Positions 16,542 to 24,123 of a DNA stretch of 37,693 bases are shown in pieces. Under the pieces are notes generated by a model, which was not told the DNA's origin, did no database searches, and saw only the letters and a list, made by a program, of their open reading frames with translations. This DNA is from an uncultured Ruminococcus sp. Its GTDB lineage: Bacteria; Bacillota; Clostridia; Oscillospirales; Ruminococcaceae. The position numbers and the translations under genes were made by a program. Every line of letters starts with the position of its first letter. Positions within the stretch are counted from its first letter, which is position 1. The stretch covers positions 1 through 37,693 of the forward strand of contig CALMUA010000247.1 in NCBI GenBank assembly GCA_937872775.1, given 5' to 3'.

Positions 16542-17981
16542 TTAAAGTACTGGACCAAGTGTAACCTTATCACCGAGAATGAACTGCTTTAATGTTGTAA
16601 GATCAGCAAGGTTGATTTCGTCATCATCCAAAACATCACCGGCAACTTTCTGAATTTCGTCAAGTGATTTTTCCTTGAGAAGGTTAAGTGCAACATATGT
16701 GAGGTCTGTAATATCAGCTTTATCGTCACCTGTAATATCTCCGTATACGAGATCTGTTATTTTCTCAATAGCTTCCTTTGTAGCATCATCAAGTTTAATA
16801 CACTGTACAAGTGAATGATCCTTTACATTTTCAAGATGTTTAGGAACGTTAATGGATTCAATGTTTTTGCTTCCTTCAAATGTTCCTTCTTCAATAACTT
16901 TCAGTCCTTCAGGAAGAGTAGCTTCTTTAAGGTTTTCACAGTTTCCGAAAGCTTTTTTGCCGAGCTTTTTAACGCCTTTGCCGATCTGAACTTTTTCAAG
17001 TTTCTTTGCATTAAGAAAAGCTTCGTCATCTATTTTTTGCATTGTGTCAGGAATAGCTACCTCTTTTAATGCAGAATCCTTGAATGCTTCTCCTTCAATT
17101 TCACGGAGACTATCAGGAAGCTTTACTTTTTCTATATGTTTGCAGTTATCAAAAGCATGCTTTGCAATTTTTTCTACACCTTCAGGTATAGTGTATTCAG
17201 CATCTGTTTTTGCGTCAGGGTAAGAAATAAGAACTTTCATGTCCTTATCATAAAGAACACCGTCAACTGATTTGAAATTCTTATTTTTAATATCAACCTT
17301 TATTTCCTTGAGATCTGTAAAATTAACAAGAGCAAGCAGTTCATCAATTGTCAGGGATGTCTTGTCTTCAGGTATTTCAAGCTCATCATATTCACCAAGT
17401 TTTGTCCAGTCAATTATAAACTTGAGGTTGATATCACATATAGAAATCTTATTCTTAGATTCTTTGTTTTCATCTTTTTCAGGTTTAGCAGGCTTTGTAA
17501 CGTCAGTTCCTTCTGTTACTTCAGGCTTACCAGGCTTTGTCACATCGGTATTCTTTGTAACTTCAGGCTTAGTAGGCTTAGTAACGTCGGTATTCTTTGT
17601 AATCTCAGGTTTAGTATGTTTTGTAACGTCAGTATTTTTAGTAACTTCATGCTTTGTAATGTCAGAACCTTTTGTTACCTGAGGCTTTTCCGGCTTTGTA
17701 ATGTCAGAGCCTTTTGTTACCTGAGGTCTTTCCGGTTTTGTAACGTCAGAACCTTTTGTTACCTGAGGTTTTTCCGGCTTAGTAACGTCAGAACCTTTTG
17801 TTACCTGATGCTTTTCAGGCTTTGTAATGTCAGTACCTTTTGTTGCAGCAGGAGTTTCTGCGTTCTGTGTGATTGTTGTGACAGGAGCTTCTGATACTAC
17901 TGTATCTGCTGAAACACTTGCAAAAGAACCTGCTACCATTGTCAGTGCGGATATACCGGCTACTATTTTTGAAATTTTCAT
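16542..17981 (-). CDS. Secreted BspA-type leucine-rich-repeat protein with dockerin
   Basis: A probable cellulosome- or surface-associated protein of unknown target. From the ATG it has a classical signal peptide (about 1-27, opening MKISKIVAGI and ending VSA), then nine 14-residue repeats of the form TKGSDVTKPEKPQV. An acidic and basic linker is followed by LRR_5 (BspA-like) repeats, seen as IPEGVEKIAKHAFDNC, LPDSLREIEGEAF, IPDTMQKIDDEAF and LPEGLKVIEEGTF. It ends in a two-repeat dockerin (DITGDDKAD and DVLDDDEIN) and GPVL. BspA-type repeats usually mediate binding, not catalysis. ATG at 17981 gives a standard signal peptide, but the GGGAGG ribosome-binding site is 33 bases upstream, across a perfect hairpin. 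TTG at 18008, 6 bases from GGGAGG, is the alternative and adds nine residues. Two tandem ECF-type promoters face it. Confidence 0.9.
   Translation of the reverse strand: MKISKIVAGISALTMVAGSFASVSADTVVSEAPVTTITQNAETPAATKGTDITKPEKHQVTKGSDVTKPEKPQVTKGSDVTKPERPQVTKGSDITKPEKPQVTKGSDITKHEVTKNTDVTKHTKPEITKNTDVTKPTKPEVTKNTDVTKPGKPEVTEGTDVTKPAKPEKDENKESKNKISICDINLKFIIDWTKLGEYDELEIPEDKTSLTIDELLALVNFTDLKEIKVDIKNKNFKSVDGVLYDKDMKVLISYPDAKTDAEYTIPEGVEKIAKHAFDNCKHIEKVKLPDSLREIEGEAFKDSALKEVAIPDTMQKIDDEAFLNAKKLEKVQIGKGVKKLGKKAFGNCENLKEATLPEGLKVIEEGTFEGSKNIESINVPKHLENVKDHSLVQCIKLDDATKEAIEKITDLVYGDITGDDKADITDLTYVALNLLKEKSLDEIQKVAGDVLDDDEINLADLTTLKQFILGDKVTLGPVL
17478..17843. repeat. Nine tandem 42-bp repeats coding a Lys/Thr/Pro-rich linker
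   Basis: Each unit encodes 14 residues of the pattern TK(G/N)(S/T)D(V/I)TKPEKP(Q/E)V; the fifth is shortened to 11. Units 1-5 form one subtype (KGSD) and 6-8 another (KNTD), showing separate rounds of duplication. The array forms a charged spacer between the signal peptide and the LRR domain. Confidence 0.9.
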
Positions 17982-17990
17982 AATTAATTC

Positions 17991-18020
17991 TTGTCTTGCT
18001 GATTGCAAGACAATCCTCCC
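17991..18020 (-). promoter_or_regulatory. Hairpin between the ribosome-binding site and ATG of the LRR/dockerin gene
   Basis: A perfect 9-bp stem, TTGTCTTGC with GCAAGACAA, around a 5-base loop (17991-18013) follows the GGGAGG site (18020-18015, minus strand) after one base. Folded, it would leave about 10 bases between GGGAGG and ATG 17981. The alternative TTG start at 18008 lies inside the stem. Confidence 0.7.
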
Positions 18021-18116
18021 TTCAGATTTTTAAATTTTTAAATCAGACTTGTAATGCAGAGCGTAATGATATTGATATGTAATAAGCACAAACTGCAGCT
18101 TATTTGCTATATCATT

Positions 18117-18145
18117 AAGATGCACGTGAAATGAAAAAGGTTCCC
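18117..18145 (-). promoter_or_regulatory. ECF-type promoter, proximal, for the LRR/dockerin gene
   Basis: Minus strand: GGGAACC (18145-18139), exactly 16 bases, then CATCTT (18122-18117). The same layout occurs at 18265-18237 and, on the plus strand, at 18297-18324. GGAAC-type -35 elements are characteristic of ECF sigma factors. The start would be about 130 bases before the ATG. Confidence 0.7.
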
Positions 18146-18236
18146 GGAAAAATATATTTTTATTTGAAATTATTTTTCCACATTAATGATGTAAAATGTT
18201 CTAGCTGTAAACTGCAGATTTTGTTGCTGTATTAAT

Positions 18237-18265
18237 TAGATGTCGGAGAGATATGAAAGGTTCCC
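18237..18265 (-). promoter_or_regulatory. ECF-type promoter, distal, for the LRR/dockerin gene
   Basis: Minus strand: GGGAACC (18265-18259), 16 bases, CATCTA (18242-18237). Its -35 forms an inverted repeat (10-bp AAAGGTTCCC/GGGAACCTTT) with the -35 of the divergent sigma-gene promoter, the arms lying 31 bases apart. Confidence 0.7.
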
Positions 18266-18296
18266 AAAAAAATAAAAAAAATTTCAAAAAATTATG

Positions 18297-18324
18297 GGGA
18301 ACCTTTTGACTTTTTGACTCATCT
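18297..18324 (+). promoter_or_regulatory. ECF-type promoter for the sigma factor gene (autoregulation)
   Basis: Plus strand: GGGAACC (18297-18303), 16 bases, CATCT (18320-18324). Spacing and sequence equal the two sites facing the LRR/dockerin gene. A start near 18331 gives a leader of about 60 bases. Confidence 0.7.
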
Positions 18325-18334
18325 TATTTATAAT
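18306..18334 (+). promoter_or_regulatory. sigma-A promoter for the sigma factor gene
   Basis: TTGACT (18306-18311), 17-base spacer, TATAAT (18329-18334), overlapping the ECF-type promoter. This could supply basal expression. The two would compete for the same DNA. Confidence 0.7.
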
Positions 18335-18392
18335 GATGTATATATGAGCTGTAAATTCAATATAACAAGTGATCTTGCAAAGGGGCGAGGAT

Positions 18393-18854
18393 ATGGATTT
18401 CAAGGAGCAATTCAGCCAGAACGTTCTGAAGTACAGTAATTCACTCTTTTTTGTTGCTAAAGGGGTATTAAAGAACGATGCTGATGCAGAGGATGCGGTT
18501 TGTAATGCAATAATGAAAGCATACGAAAATTTCGGTCAGCTTAAGGATATAAAGGCTTTTAAGTCATGGATAACGCGAATAGTTATAAATGAAGCGTATA
18601 TGATATGCAGAAAAAATAAAAATACGCAGTCAATAGAAGAAATACTGCAGGAACCATCATATATAGTTAAGTACTATGATGATACCTGGGAAATTGTCAA
18701 CTCACTTGAGGAAGAATATAAAACAGTTCTGATATTGTTTTATTATAATGATTTTTCTATAAATGAGATAGCACAGACGCTTGATATAGCCAAGGGAACT
18801 GTAAAATCAAGACTTAACCGAGGGCGACAGAAGGTTAAAGAGCTGATAAAATAA
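18393..18854 (+). CDS. ECF-type RNA polymerase sigma factor
   Basis: A 153-residue sigma-70 family factor with only regions 2 and 4, so extracytoplasmic-function type. Region 2 (about 8-75) includes LKNDADAEDAVCNAIMKAYENF and the core-binding helix with KSWITRIVINEA. Region 4 (about 100-150) has the helix-turn-helix FSINEIAQTLDIAKGTVKSRLNRGRQKVK that reads the -35. ATG 18393 is chosen over GTG 18369 because AGGGGCGAGG lies directly upstream. A probable anti-sigma gene follows after 21 bases. Three matching ECF-type promoters upstream suggest that it activates its own operon and the divergent dockerin/LRR gene. The inducing signal is unknown. Confidence 0.92.
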   Translation: MDFKEQFSQNVLKYSNSLFFVAKGVLKNDADAEDAVCNAIMKAYENFGQLKDIKAFKSWITRIVINEAYMICRKNKNTQSIEEILQEPSYIVKYYDDTWEIVNSLEEEYKTVLILFYYNDFSINEIAQTLDIAKGTVKSRLNRGRQKVKELIK

Positions 18855-18875
18855 ATTAAGAAGGGAAACGAGTGA

Positions 18876-19805
18876 ATGTATATGGTACATAGAAACAAGC
18901 TCTTTAATAAGAGCGTAAAAAATAAAGACAGGTATATTCCAGAAGGATACAACCAACGAATACTTAATATTCTTGGCAGTCTGCCTGACACTATGCCTGA
19001 AGATATACAGAATGTCTGTATAGTAAAACATAGCAGAACTTCCACATATACAACAGCACTGTCTGCAGCTGCAGTAATAATGCTTGTAATGGGAAGCGTA
19101 TATGCATATACAAATATTGCTTCCAGTGGTAAGGATCACGATAATGATCCGCAGATTACAATAACAACAGTAACAACGGTTACAACAGATAAATCAGGTG
19201 AAAAAAATAATAATACAACAATATCTTCGTATGAAGAACGTATAACAACATCAGTTTCTGAAAACACAACAACATCATCAGGCGAATCAGTACAGAATCA
19301 TGATATTGCAGGAAATACAGATATTAATACTGCTCAGACTTACCAGCCACAGACAAGTGTAAAGAAACAGATCACATCAGCATACGACAAAAAAGAAACA
19401 GAAAAGGCAGCTCAGACTACAAAGGTAAAAACAACAGATAAAGCTGAGTCAAAAACTGCGATTAAGGAGACAAAGAAAGCCGAAACAAAGCAGACAGCAG
19501 TAATACCTGACCATGCAGCTCCGGATAACAAAAAACCTGTTGTAACAGCCCCGCCTGCAGTAATACCACCTGTTCCTCCGGTTCACACAAAAAAGGAAAA
19601 TGAAAAACCTGATAATGACCGCCATGAAAATAATAAGGATTTTTCAACGAATGACAAGCAAAAAGAACTCCCTGATAAAAATAACGGCAGAATAGAAGAA
19701 GAAAAAACGGAGAATCAACAGAATTGTCATTCATTTGAGAATGTAAAAGAAGTTAAAGATGATAAATGTATGAATGAATATGATACCTCATATGGTAATA
19801 AATAG
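18876..19805 (+). CDS. Single-pass membrane protein, probable anti-sigma factor
   Basis: A 309-residue protein with a short basic cytoplasmic N-terminus (1-56), one membrane helix (about 57-79) and a long low-complexity outside region rich in Thr, Lys, Glu and Pro, including a PPAVIPPVPPVH stretch near 225. The tail holds two Cys (in QNCHSF and DKCMNE). I recognise no catalytic or ZAS zinc motif. Its position 21 bases after an ECF sigma gene, topology and size match membrane anti-sigma factors, in which the cytoplasmic part holds the sigma factor and the outer part senses a signal. The Thr-rich exterior resembles linkers of the dockerin proteins here and could reach into the cell wall. Function is assigned by context only. 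Confidence 0.65.
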   Translation: MYMVHRNKLFNKSVKNKDRYIPEGYNQRILNILGSLPDTMPEDIQNVCIVKHSRTSTYTTALSAAAVIMLVMGSVYAYTNIASSGKDHDNDPQITITTVTTVTTDKSGEKNNNTTISSYEERITTSVSENTTTSSGESVQNHDIAGNTDINTAQTYQPQTSVKKQITSAYDKKETEKAAQTTKVKTTDKAESKTAIKETKKAETKQTAVIPDHAAPDNKKPVVTAPPAVIPPVPPVHTKKENEKPDNDRHENNKDFSTNDKQKELPDKNNGRIEEEKTENQQNCHSFENVKEVKDDKCMNEYDTSYGNK

Positions 19806-19832
19806 TACAAAGTATTTAACAGAAAAAGTCAA

Positions 19833-20004
19833 GTTACTATAAGGATGTACATGGGACCGAAAGGTGAAGTTTAACTCCAGCCAAAGCGAACCTTTTTGTC
19901 AGACCGGTAAATTGTAAGCATGATCTGATGGTAACTATTGATATAAATGGGATCGGATAATGCATTAGTTTTCCAACCGACAAATATCTTCGGGTGGAAA
20001 GGAG
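19833..20004 (+). ncRNA. Candidate structured leader RNA (riboswitch-like) before the UDG-like gene
   Basis: The 205 bases between the anti-sigma stop and the next ATG are less AT-rich than the other gaps and fold compactly. AGTTACTAT (19833-19841) pairs with ATGGTAACT (19928-19936), a 9-bp closing stem with one G-T pair. Inside are AAGG/CCTT, TGGG/TCCA, an ACC-GAAA-GGT hairpin near 19855-19865, and TCAGA/TCTGA (about 19899-19928). Downstream, CCGA near 19977 can pair either with TCGG at 19953 or, with TTTCCA/TGGAAA, with TCGG at 19990. The second hairpin ends in the bases next to the AAAGGAG ribosome-binding site. This arrangement resembles an aptamer plus translational switch. I could not match it to a known riboswitch class. 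Confidence 0.5.
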
Positions 20005-20010
20005 AAAATT

Positions 20011-20604
20011 ATGAATATAAAAGAAGAATTAATAAAGATAGTCAGCATAACAGAAGATATACAGCTCAACGATGTGGATATAGACCCTGAAAAAATAAAA
20101 GCTGTTATGATAAATGAAGTGGTGCCCACTGATCCGTCAAAGGATTTTTACGGAAAGTCCGATGCTGATTATATAAAAACAACAATTCTGCTTTTTGAAA
20201 AAGCAGGGTTTAAGATAAATGGAATCAATGATATTTTAAGCATGGGGATTTATATTACAAATGCAGTCAAAATACCAAAGTCTGAATATGCGGTTTCTAA
20301 GGGCAGTATTGAAAAAAGTCTGCCATATCTTGAAAATGAACTGGCACTGTTTCCAGATATAAAGGTTATTATGCTTATGGGGGATGTTGCAAAAAAATCA
20401 TTCAATATGATAGCAAAAAAACAAACAGGGAAGAATGCGGTTTCTTCTTTTTCTACGTACAGGCTGAGAGAAAGCGAGATATATTACAAAAATATACGTG
20501 TGATGCCGTCATATATTATGACAGGAGGAAGTATCCTGATCGAAAAATCAAAATCCCAGATGACCTCAGAGGATATTTCAGTTATGGCAGATATAATAAA
20601 ATGA
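20011..20604 (+). CDS. Uracil-DNA glycosylase superfamily-like protein
   Basis: A 197-residue soluble protein resembling the UDG-like superfamily: a first strand with MINEVVPTDP, then a DADYIKTTILLFEKAGF helix, a GIYITNAVKIPKSE strand-loop, an invariant SLPYLENELALFPDIKVIMLMGDVAKKSF segment, and a late MPSYI motif. The canonical GQDPY water-activating motif of family 1 UDG is absent, so glycosylase activity is uncertain. ATG at 20011 has AAAGGAG about 7 bases upstream. It follows the sigma/anti-sigma pair on the same strand, separated by the candidate structured RNA, and ends at a strong bidirectional terminator. Confidence 0.7.
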   Translation: MNIKEELIKIVSITEDIQLNDVDIDPEKIKAVMINEVVPTDPSKDFYGKSDADYIKTTILLFEKAGFKINGINDILSMGIYITNAVKIPKSEYAVSKGSIEKSLPYLENELALFPDIKVIMLMGDVAKKSFNMIAKKQTGKNAVSSFSTYRLRESEIYYKNIRVMPSYIMTGGSILIEKSKSQMTSEDISVMADIIK

Positions 20605-20608
20605 ATTT

Positions 20609-20670
20609 AAAGGCATTACTGCCTGAGTGCTTGTTTTTAAAGCAATCAGACAGTAATGCCTTTGTTTTTT
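20609..20670. terminator. Strong bidirectional terminator
   Basis: AAAGGCATTACTG (20609-20621) pairs perfectly with CAGTAATGCCTTT (20651-20663), continued inward by CTGA/TCAG and TGCTT/AAGCA. A G and six T follow on the plus strand, and an AT-rich tract on the minus strand. It serves the UDG-like gene and the converging pseudouridine synthase gene. Confidence 0.92.
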
Positions 20671-20688
20671 ATATCAGTATATATTAAA

Positions 20689-21723
20689 TTATTTTACGAA
20701 TTTAGAAAATGCTTTATCAGGGGTTGCCTCAAAACAAAGTTCTTTTCCGGTAACAGGATGTTTTATAATAAGTTTGTCTGCGTGAAGACCGAGACGTCTT
20801 ATCGGACAGCTGCCGGCACCGTATTTTTTATCGCCTATAATCGGATTTCCGAGATCCTTCATATGAACACGTATCTGATTTTTGCGTCCTGTATCAATTT
20901 TGATTCTCAGCATTGAATAGTCGTTATTTTCTTTTATTACTTCATAGTGAGTTACAGCAAGTTTTCCGTCGCTGTCACCGTGACATGAGTATATAAGATG
21001 TGTTGTTGTTTCCTTTAAAAATGACTTTATTGTACCGCTCTTTTCAGGTGTGTGTCCGTTTACTATTGCAATATATCCACGCAGTACAACAAGCTTGTTC
21101 CACTGATCCTGAAATTTTGTCTTAAGCTCTTCATTCTTTGCAAATATTACAACTCCTGAAGTATCCTTGTCAAGACGGTGCAGTATAAAAATGTGGTTAA
21201 GACCGTCACGTTCACGGAGATATTCTGTCAGATAATGATATGCTGTCAGTTCCTTTTCCTTATCAGTTGCTATTGTAAGAAGACCTGCCGGTTTGTTTAT
21301 TGCTATTATTTCATCATCCTCATAGATAATATCAAGAAACTGGCTGCCGATTGTATTTTTGGCTCCGTGTGATTTTATAATTACCTTTTGCCCTGCCTTT
21401 ACCGGATAATCGTACTTTGAGGTGATTGTTCCGTTTACTATTACCTGGTTATGATATAGCATTGATTTGATTTTGTTAAGTGATTTTTCCGGAAGCTTTT
21501 TCTGAAGAAATTCACGGAGAAATGCATCTTCCTCTGCAATAAATTCATATGCAGGCTTGTGATGATTGTTTTTGTAAGGCGTTTCCAAATTTGGCTTTGT
21601 GCCAGGCTTCTGGGAGACAAGATTATTAAATTTTTTATCCTGGGTTTTATCTTTTTTTGTATATGCGGTTTTTGATTCGGAATTTCTGCTTTTACTGTTT
21701 TTTTTATAATTATTGTTGTTCAT
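20689..21723 (-). CDS. RluC/RluD-family 23S rRNA pseudouridine synthase
   Basis: Isomerises specific uridines to pseudouridine in RNA, 344 residues from the chosen start. A basic, Asn/Lys-rich N-terminal extension (1-60) precedes an S4 RNA-binding domain (about 68-120) with SLNKIKSMLYHNQVIVNG. The RluA-type catalytic domain has the motif HRLDKDTSG near 182, whose Asp is catalytic, and TGRKNQIRVHMKDLGNPIIGDKKYG near 276-300. ATG 21723 (opening MNNNNYKK) has GAAAGGA upstream; the longer frame from 21774 covers the promoter. The target uridine cannot be told from sequence. Monocistronic. Confidence 0.9.
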   Translation of the reverse strand: MNNNNYKKNSKSRNSESKTAYTKKDKTQDKKFNNLVSQKPGTKPNLETPYKNNHHKPAYEFIAEEDAFLREFLQKKLPEKSLNKIKSMLYHNQVIVNGTITSKYDYPVKAGQKVIIKSHGAKNTIGSQFLDIIYEDDEIIAINKPAGLLTIATDKEKELTAYHYLTEYLRERDGLNHIFILHRLDKDTSGVVIFAKNEELKTKFQDQWNKLVVLRGYIAIVNGHTPEKSGTIKSFLKETTTHLIYSCHGDSDGKLAVTHYEVIKENNDYSMLRIKIDTGRKNQIRVHMKDLGNPIIGDKKYGAGSCPIRRLGLHADKLIIKHPVTGKELCFEATPDKAFSKFVK

Positions 21724-21764
21724 GGCTTTTTCCTTTCGTAGTGCAGTTATCTGCAGCACTGTTA

Positions 21765-21793
21765 AGTATAGCATTTTTTGAAATAATGGTCAA
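21765..21793 (-). promoter_or_regulatory. sigma-A promoter for the pseudouridine synthase gene
   Basis: Minus strand: TTGACC (21793-21788), 17-base spacer, TATACT (21770-21765). The predicted transcript begins within an AGTG/CACT hairpin (21740-21760), placing a stem at the very 5' end, which may protect the mRNA. Confidence 0.75.
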
Positions 21794-21892
21794 TGAAAAA
21801 TAATATTTAAGAAATTTTCATATGATATAGATATGAAGTATATTAAAATTAATAAAACCCGTATAGATTTATGGCAATCAATAAAATTATGG

Positions 21893-21921
21893 TTGAAAGA
21901 GCCACATTAACATGATATAAT
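21893..21921 (+). promoter_or_regulatory. sigma-A promoter for fhs
   Basis: TTGAAA (21893-21898), 17-base spacer, TATAAT (21916-21921). The start would be near 21928, about 43 bases before the ATG. No ZTP riboswitch, often found before fhs, is visible. Confidence 0.75.
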
Positions 21922-21970
21922 TATAATAGATATTTCATTAAAAATACAATTTCGAAAGGATAAAATACTT

Positions 21971-23653
21971 ATGTTGACTGATATCGAAATCGCTCAGGAA
22001 GCAAAAATGAAAAAAATTACCGATATAGCAGAAGGACTTGGCATTGATGCCGATGATCTGGAGCAGTACGGACAGTATAAAGCAAAGCTTTCGGAAAACC
22101 TTTATAAAAAGCTTGAAAACAATAAGGACGGTAAGCTTATTCTTGTTACAGCAATAAATCCTACTCCTGCAGGAGAAGGAAAAACTACAGTCAGTGTCGG
22201 ACTTACACAGGCAATGGCCAGAATAGGCAAAAAAGCAATGCTTGCACTCAGAGAACCGTCACTGGGACCTGTGTTCGGAATCAAGGGCGGAGCAGCAGGC
22301 GGCGGATATTCGCAGGTAGTTCCTATGGAGGATATAAACCTTCATTTTACAGGAGATATGCATGCTATTACAGCAGCAAACAATCTTATTTGTGCAATGC
22401 TTGATAATCATATGCAGCAGGGAAATGAACTTCAGATTGACTCAAGAAGAGTTGTTTTTAAACGTTGCCTTGATATGAATGACAGGGCACTCAGAAATAC
22501 AATAATCGGACTCGGAGGAAAGGTAAACGGAGTACCTCGTGAGGACGGATTTCAGATAACAGTTGCTTCAGAAGTTATGGCAATACTTTGTCTTGCCTCT
22601 GATCTTAATGATCTGAAAACAAAAATAGGCAATATACTTGTTGCATACAATACAAGCGGTGAGCCTGTATATGCCCGTCAGCTCGGAGTTCATGGAGCAG
22701 TTACAGCCCTTATGAAGGATGCCCTGAAGCCGAACCTTGTACAGACACTTGAAAACAATCCTGTATTTATCCATGGCGGCCCGTTTGCAAATATTGCACA
22801 TGGATGCAATTCAGTAAGAGCTACAAAGCTTGCATTGAAGCTGGGAGATTACTGTATTACAGAAGCAGGTTTCGGTTCTGACCTTGGTGCAGAGAAATTC
22901 TTTGATATAAAGTGCCGTTTTGCAGGTCTGAAGCCTTCATGTGTTGTTCTTGTTGCCACAATAAGAGCACTCAAATATAACGGCGGTGTTCCTAAGGCAG
23001 AGCTTACTTCTGAAAATACAGATGCACTTAAAAAAGGAATTATCAACCTTCAGACACATATTGAAAATATGCATAAGTTCGGACTTCCTGTAGTAGTTGC
23101 AATAAACAGATTCCATACAGATACAGATGCCGAAATATCGATAATCAAAGATCTTTGTCAGAAATCTGGTATTGAAGTATCACTTACCGAAATATTTGCA
23201 AAAGGCGGAGAAGGCGGTACAGATCTTGCACAGAAAGTATGCAGTACCATTGAAAAATGTGAAAAAAGCGGCGAAACAAACTTCAGACCTCTATATGATG
23301 AAAAGCTTCCGATAAAAGAAAAGCTTACAATACTTGCAAAGGAAATCTACAGAGCAGACGGAGTTATTTATACAGCACAGGCTGAAAAGGCAATAAAAGA
23401 AGCCGAAAGACTTGGTTTTGACAATATTCCTGTATGCGTTGCCAAGACTCAGTATTCGCTCTCAGATGATCCGGGACTTCTTGGAAAACCTGAAAACTTT
23501 AAAATAACAGTAAGAGACGTTAAAATATCTGCAGGTGCAGGCTTTGTTGTTGCATACACCGGTGACATTATGACAATGCCTGGACTTCCTAAGCAGCCTG
23601 CAGCACTTAAAATAGACTGTGATAATGACGGAAATATTTCAGGATTGTTCTGA
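21971..23653 (+). CDS. fhs: Formate-tetrahydrofolate ligase
   Basis: Makes 10-formyl-tetrahydrofolate from formate, ATP and tetrahydrofolate for purine and fMet synthesis and, in acetogens, the methyl branch. The 560-residue length is normal. The P-loop is [10 protein letters not shown] (about 65-74), and [36 protein letters not shown] (about 95-130) is the FTHFS signature. [19 protein letters not shown] (about 298) and a GLPKQPAA ending are also present. GAAAGGA is about 12 bases before the ATG. It heads a plus-strand run with tsaE (29-base gap) and tsaB. Confidence 0.98.
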   Translation: MLTDIEIAQEAKMKKITDIAEGLGIDADDLEQYGQYKAKLSENLYKKLENNKDGKLILVTAINPTPAGEGKTTVSVGLTQAMARIGKKAMLALREPSLGPVFGIKGGAAGGGYSQVVPMEDINLHFTGDMHAITAANNLICAMLDNHMQQGNELQIDSRRVVFKRCLDMNDRALRNTIIGLGGKVNGVPREDGFQITVASEVMAILCLASDLNDLKTKIGNILVAYNTSGEPVYARQLGVHGAVTALMKDALKPNLVQTLENNPVFIHGGPFANIAHGCNSVRATKLALKLGDYCITEAGFGSDLGAEKFFDIKCRFAGLKPSCVVLVATIRALKYNGGVPKAELTSENTDALKKGIINLQTHIENMHKFGLPVVVAINRFHTDTDAEISIIKDLCQKSGIEVSLTEIFAKGGEGGTDLAQKVCSTIEKCEKSGETNFRPLYDEKLPIKEKLTILAKEIYRADGVIYTAQAEKAIKEAERLGFDNIPVCVAKTQYSLSDDPGLLGKPENFKITVRDVKISAGAGFVVAYTGDIMTMPGLPKQPAALKIDCDNDGNISGLF

Positions 23654-23682
23654 TATATATAAATTAATTAGAGGAAAAAATA

Positions 23683-24123
23683 ATGAATAAAGTTATTACA
23701 AATTCACCTGAGGAGACAATAGCATTTGCCCAGAAAATAGGCGTACTGCTTCATAAGGGCGATGTTATTGCATACAGGGGAGGGCTTGGCGCCGGAAAAA
23801 CTACGTTTACACGTGGACTTGCAATAGGTGCCGGACTTGAAGATGAGGTAACATCTCCGACATTTGCTCTTATAAATGAGTACAGAGGTGCAGTTACCAT
23901 TTATCATTTTGATATGTATCGTATAGGAAGCATGGCTGACCTTGAAACAACAGGCTTTTTTGATTATCCATCGGAAGAAAGTATTTTTGCAATCGAATGG
24001 TCTGAAAATATTGAAGATGCATTGCCTGACAATACTATATATATAGACATCAGACGTATTGACGATAATATAAGAGAAATAACAATTCAAGGAGATGAGC
24101 GGTTTGCTGGTATTGGGAATTGA
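23683..24123 (+). CDS. tsaE: tRNA threonylcarbamoyladenosine synthesis ATPase TsaE
   Basis: Partner ATPase in t6A37 tRNA modification, working with TsaB and TsaD. 146 residues, the usual size. The Walker A motif is GGLGAGKTTFTRGLA (about 34-48), followed by VTSPTFALINEYRG (about 57) and the YHFDMYRIG motif (about 75), then EWSENIEDALP near 106. TAGAGG lies before the ATG. It overlaps the start of tsaB, so the two are probably translationally coupled. No tsaD or rimI is present here. Confidence 0.95.
   Translation: MNKVITNSPEETIAFAQKIGVLLHKGDVIAYRGGLGAGKTTFTRGLAIGAGLEDEVTSPTFALINEYRGAVTIYHFDMYRIGSMADLETTGFFDYPSEESIFAIEWSENIEDALPDNTIYIDIRRIDDNIREITIQGDERFAGIGN

Larger units (their letters stand above)
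18090..18265. repeat. Two diverged copies of a promoter-bearing block
   Basis: 18090-18145 and 18209-18265 align along their length with a period of about 120 bases. Both contain AAACTGCAG at the left end, then a GCT-TAT-ATTA-GATG stretch, and AAAGGTTCCC at the right end. Each holds one ECF-type promoter directed left. It looks like a duplication of the leader of the LRR/dockerin gene. Confidence 0.7.

Noticed and set aside
17478..17843. CRISPR-like periodicity
   Set aside because: The 42-bp units are contiguous coding repeats without spacers.
17604..18033. Open frames on the plus strand opposite the LRR/dockerin gene (17616-17894 and 17827-18033)
   Set aside because: Cys/Phe-rich shadow translations of the 42-bp repeats and signal peptide, without ribosome-binding sites or recognisable domains.
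19886..19912. GAACCTTTTT resembling the ECF -35 after the anti-sigma gene
   Set aside because: The -35 context is CGAACC and no CATCT-like element follows at 16 bases. It is better explained as part of the structured leader.
21775..21970. Possible ZTP riboswitch before fhs
   Set aside because: The AT-rich leader is short after the promoter, with none of the conserved ZTP motifs.
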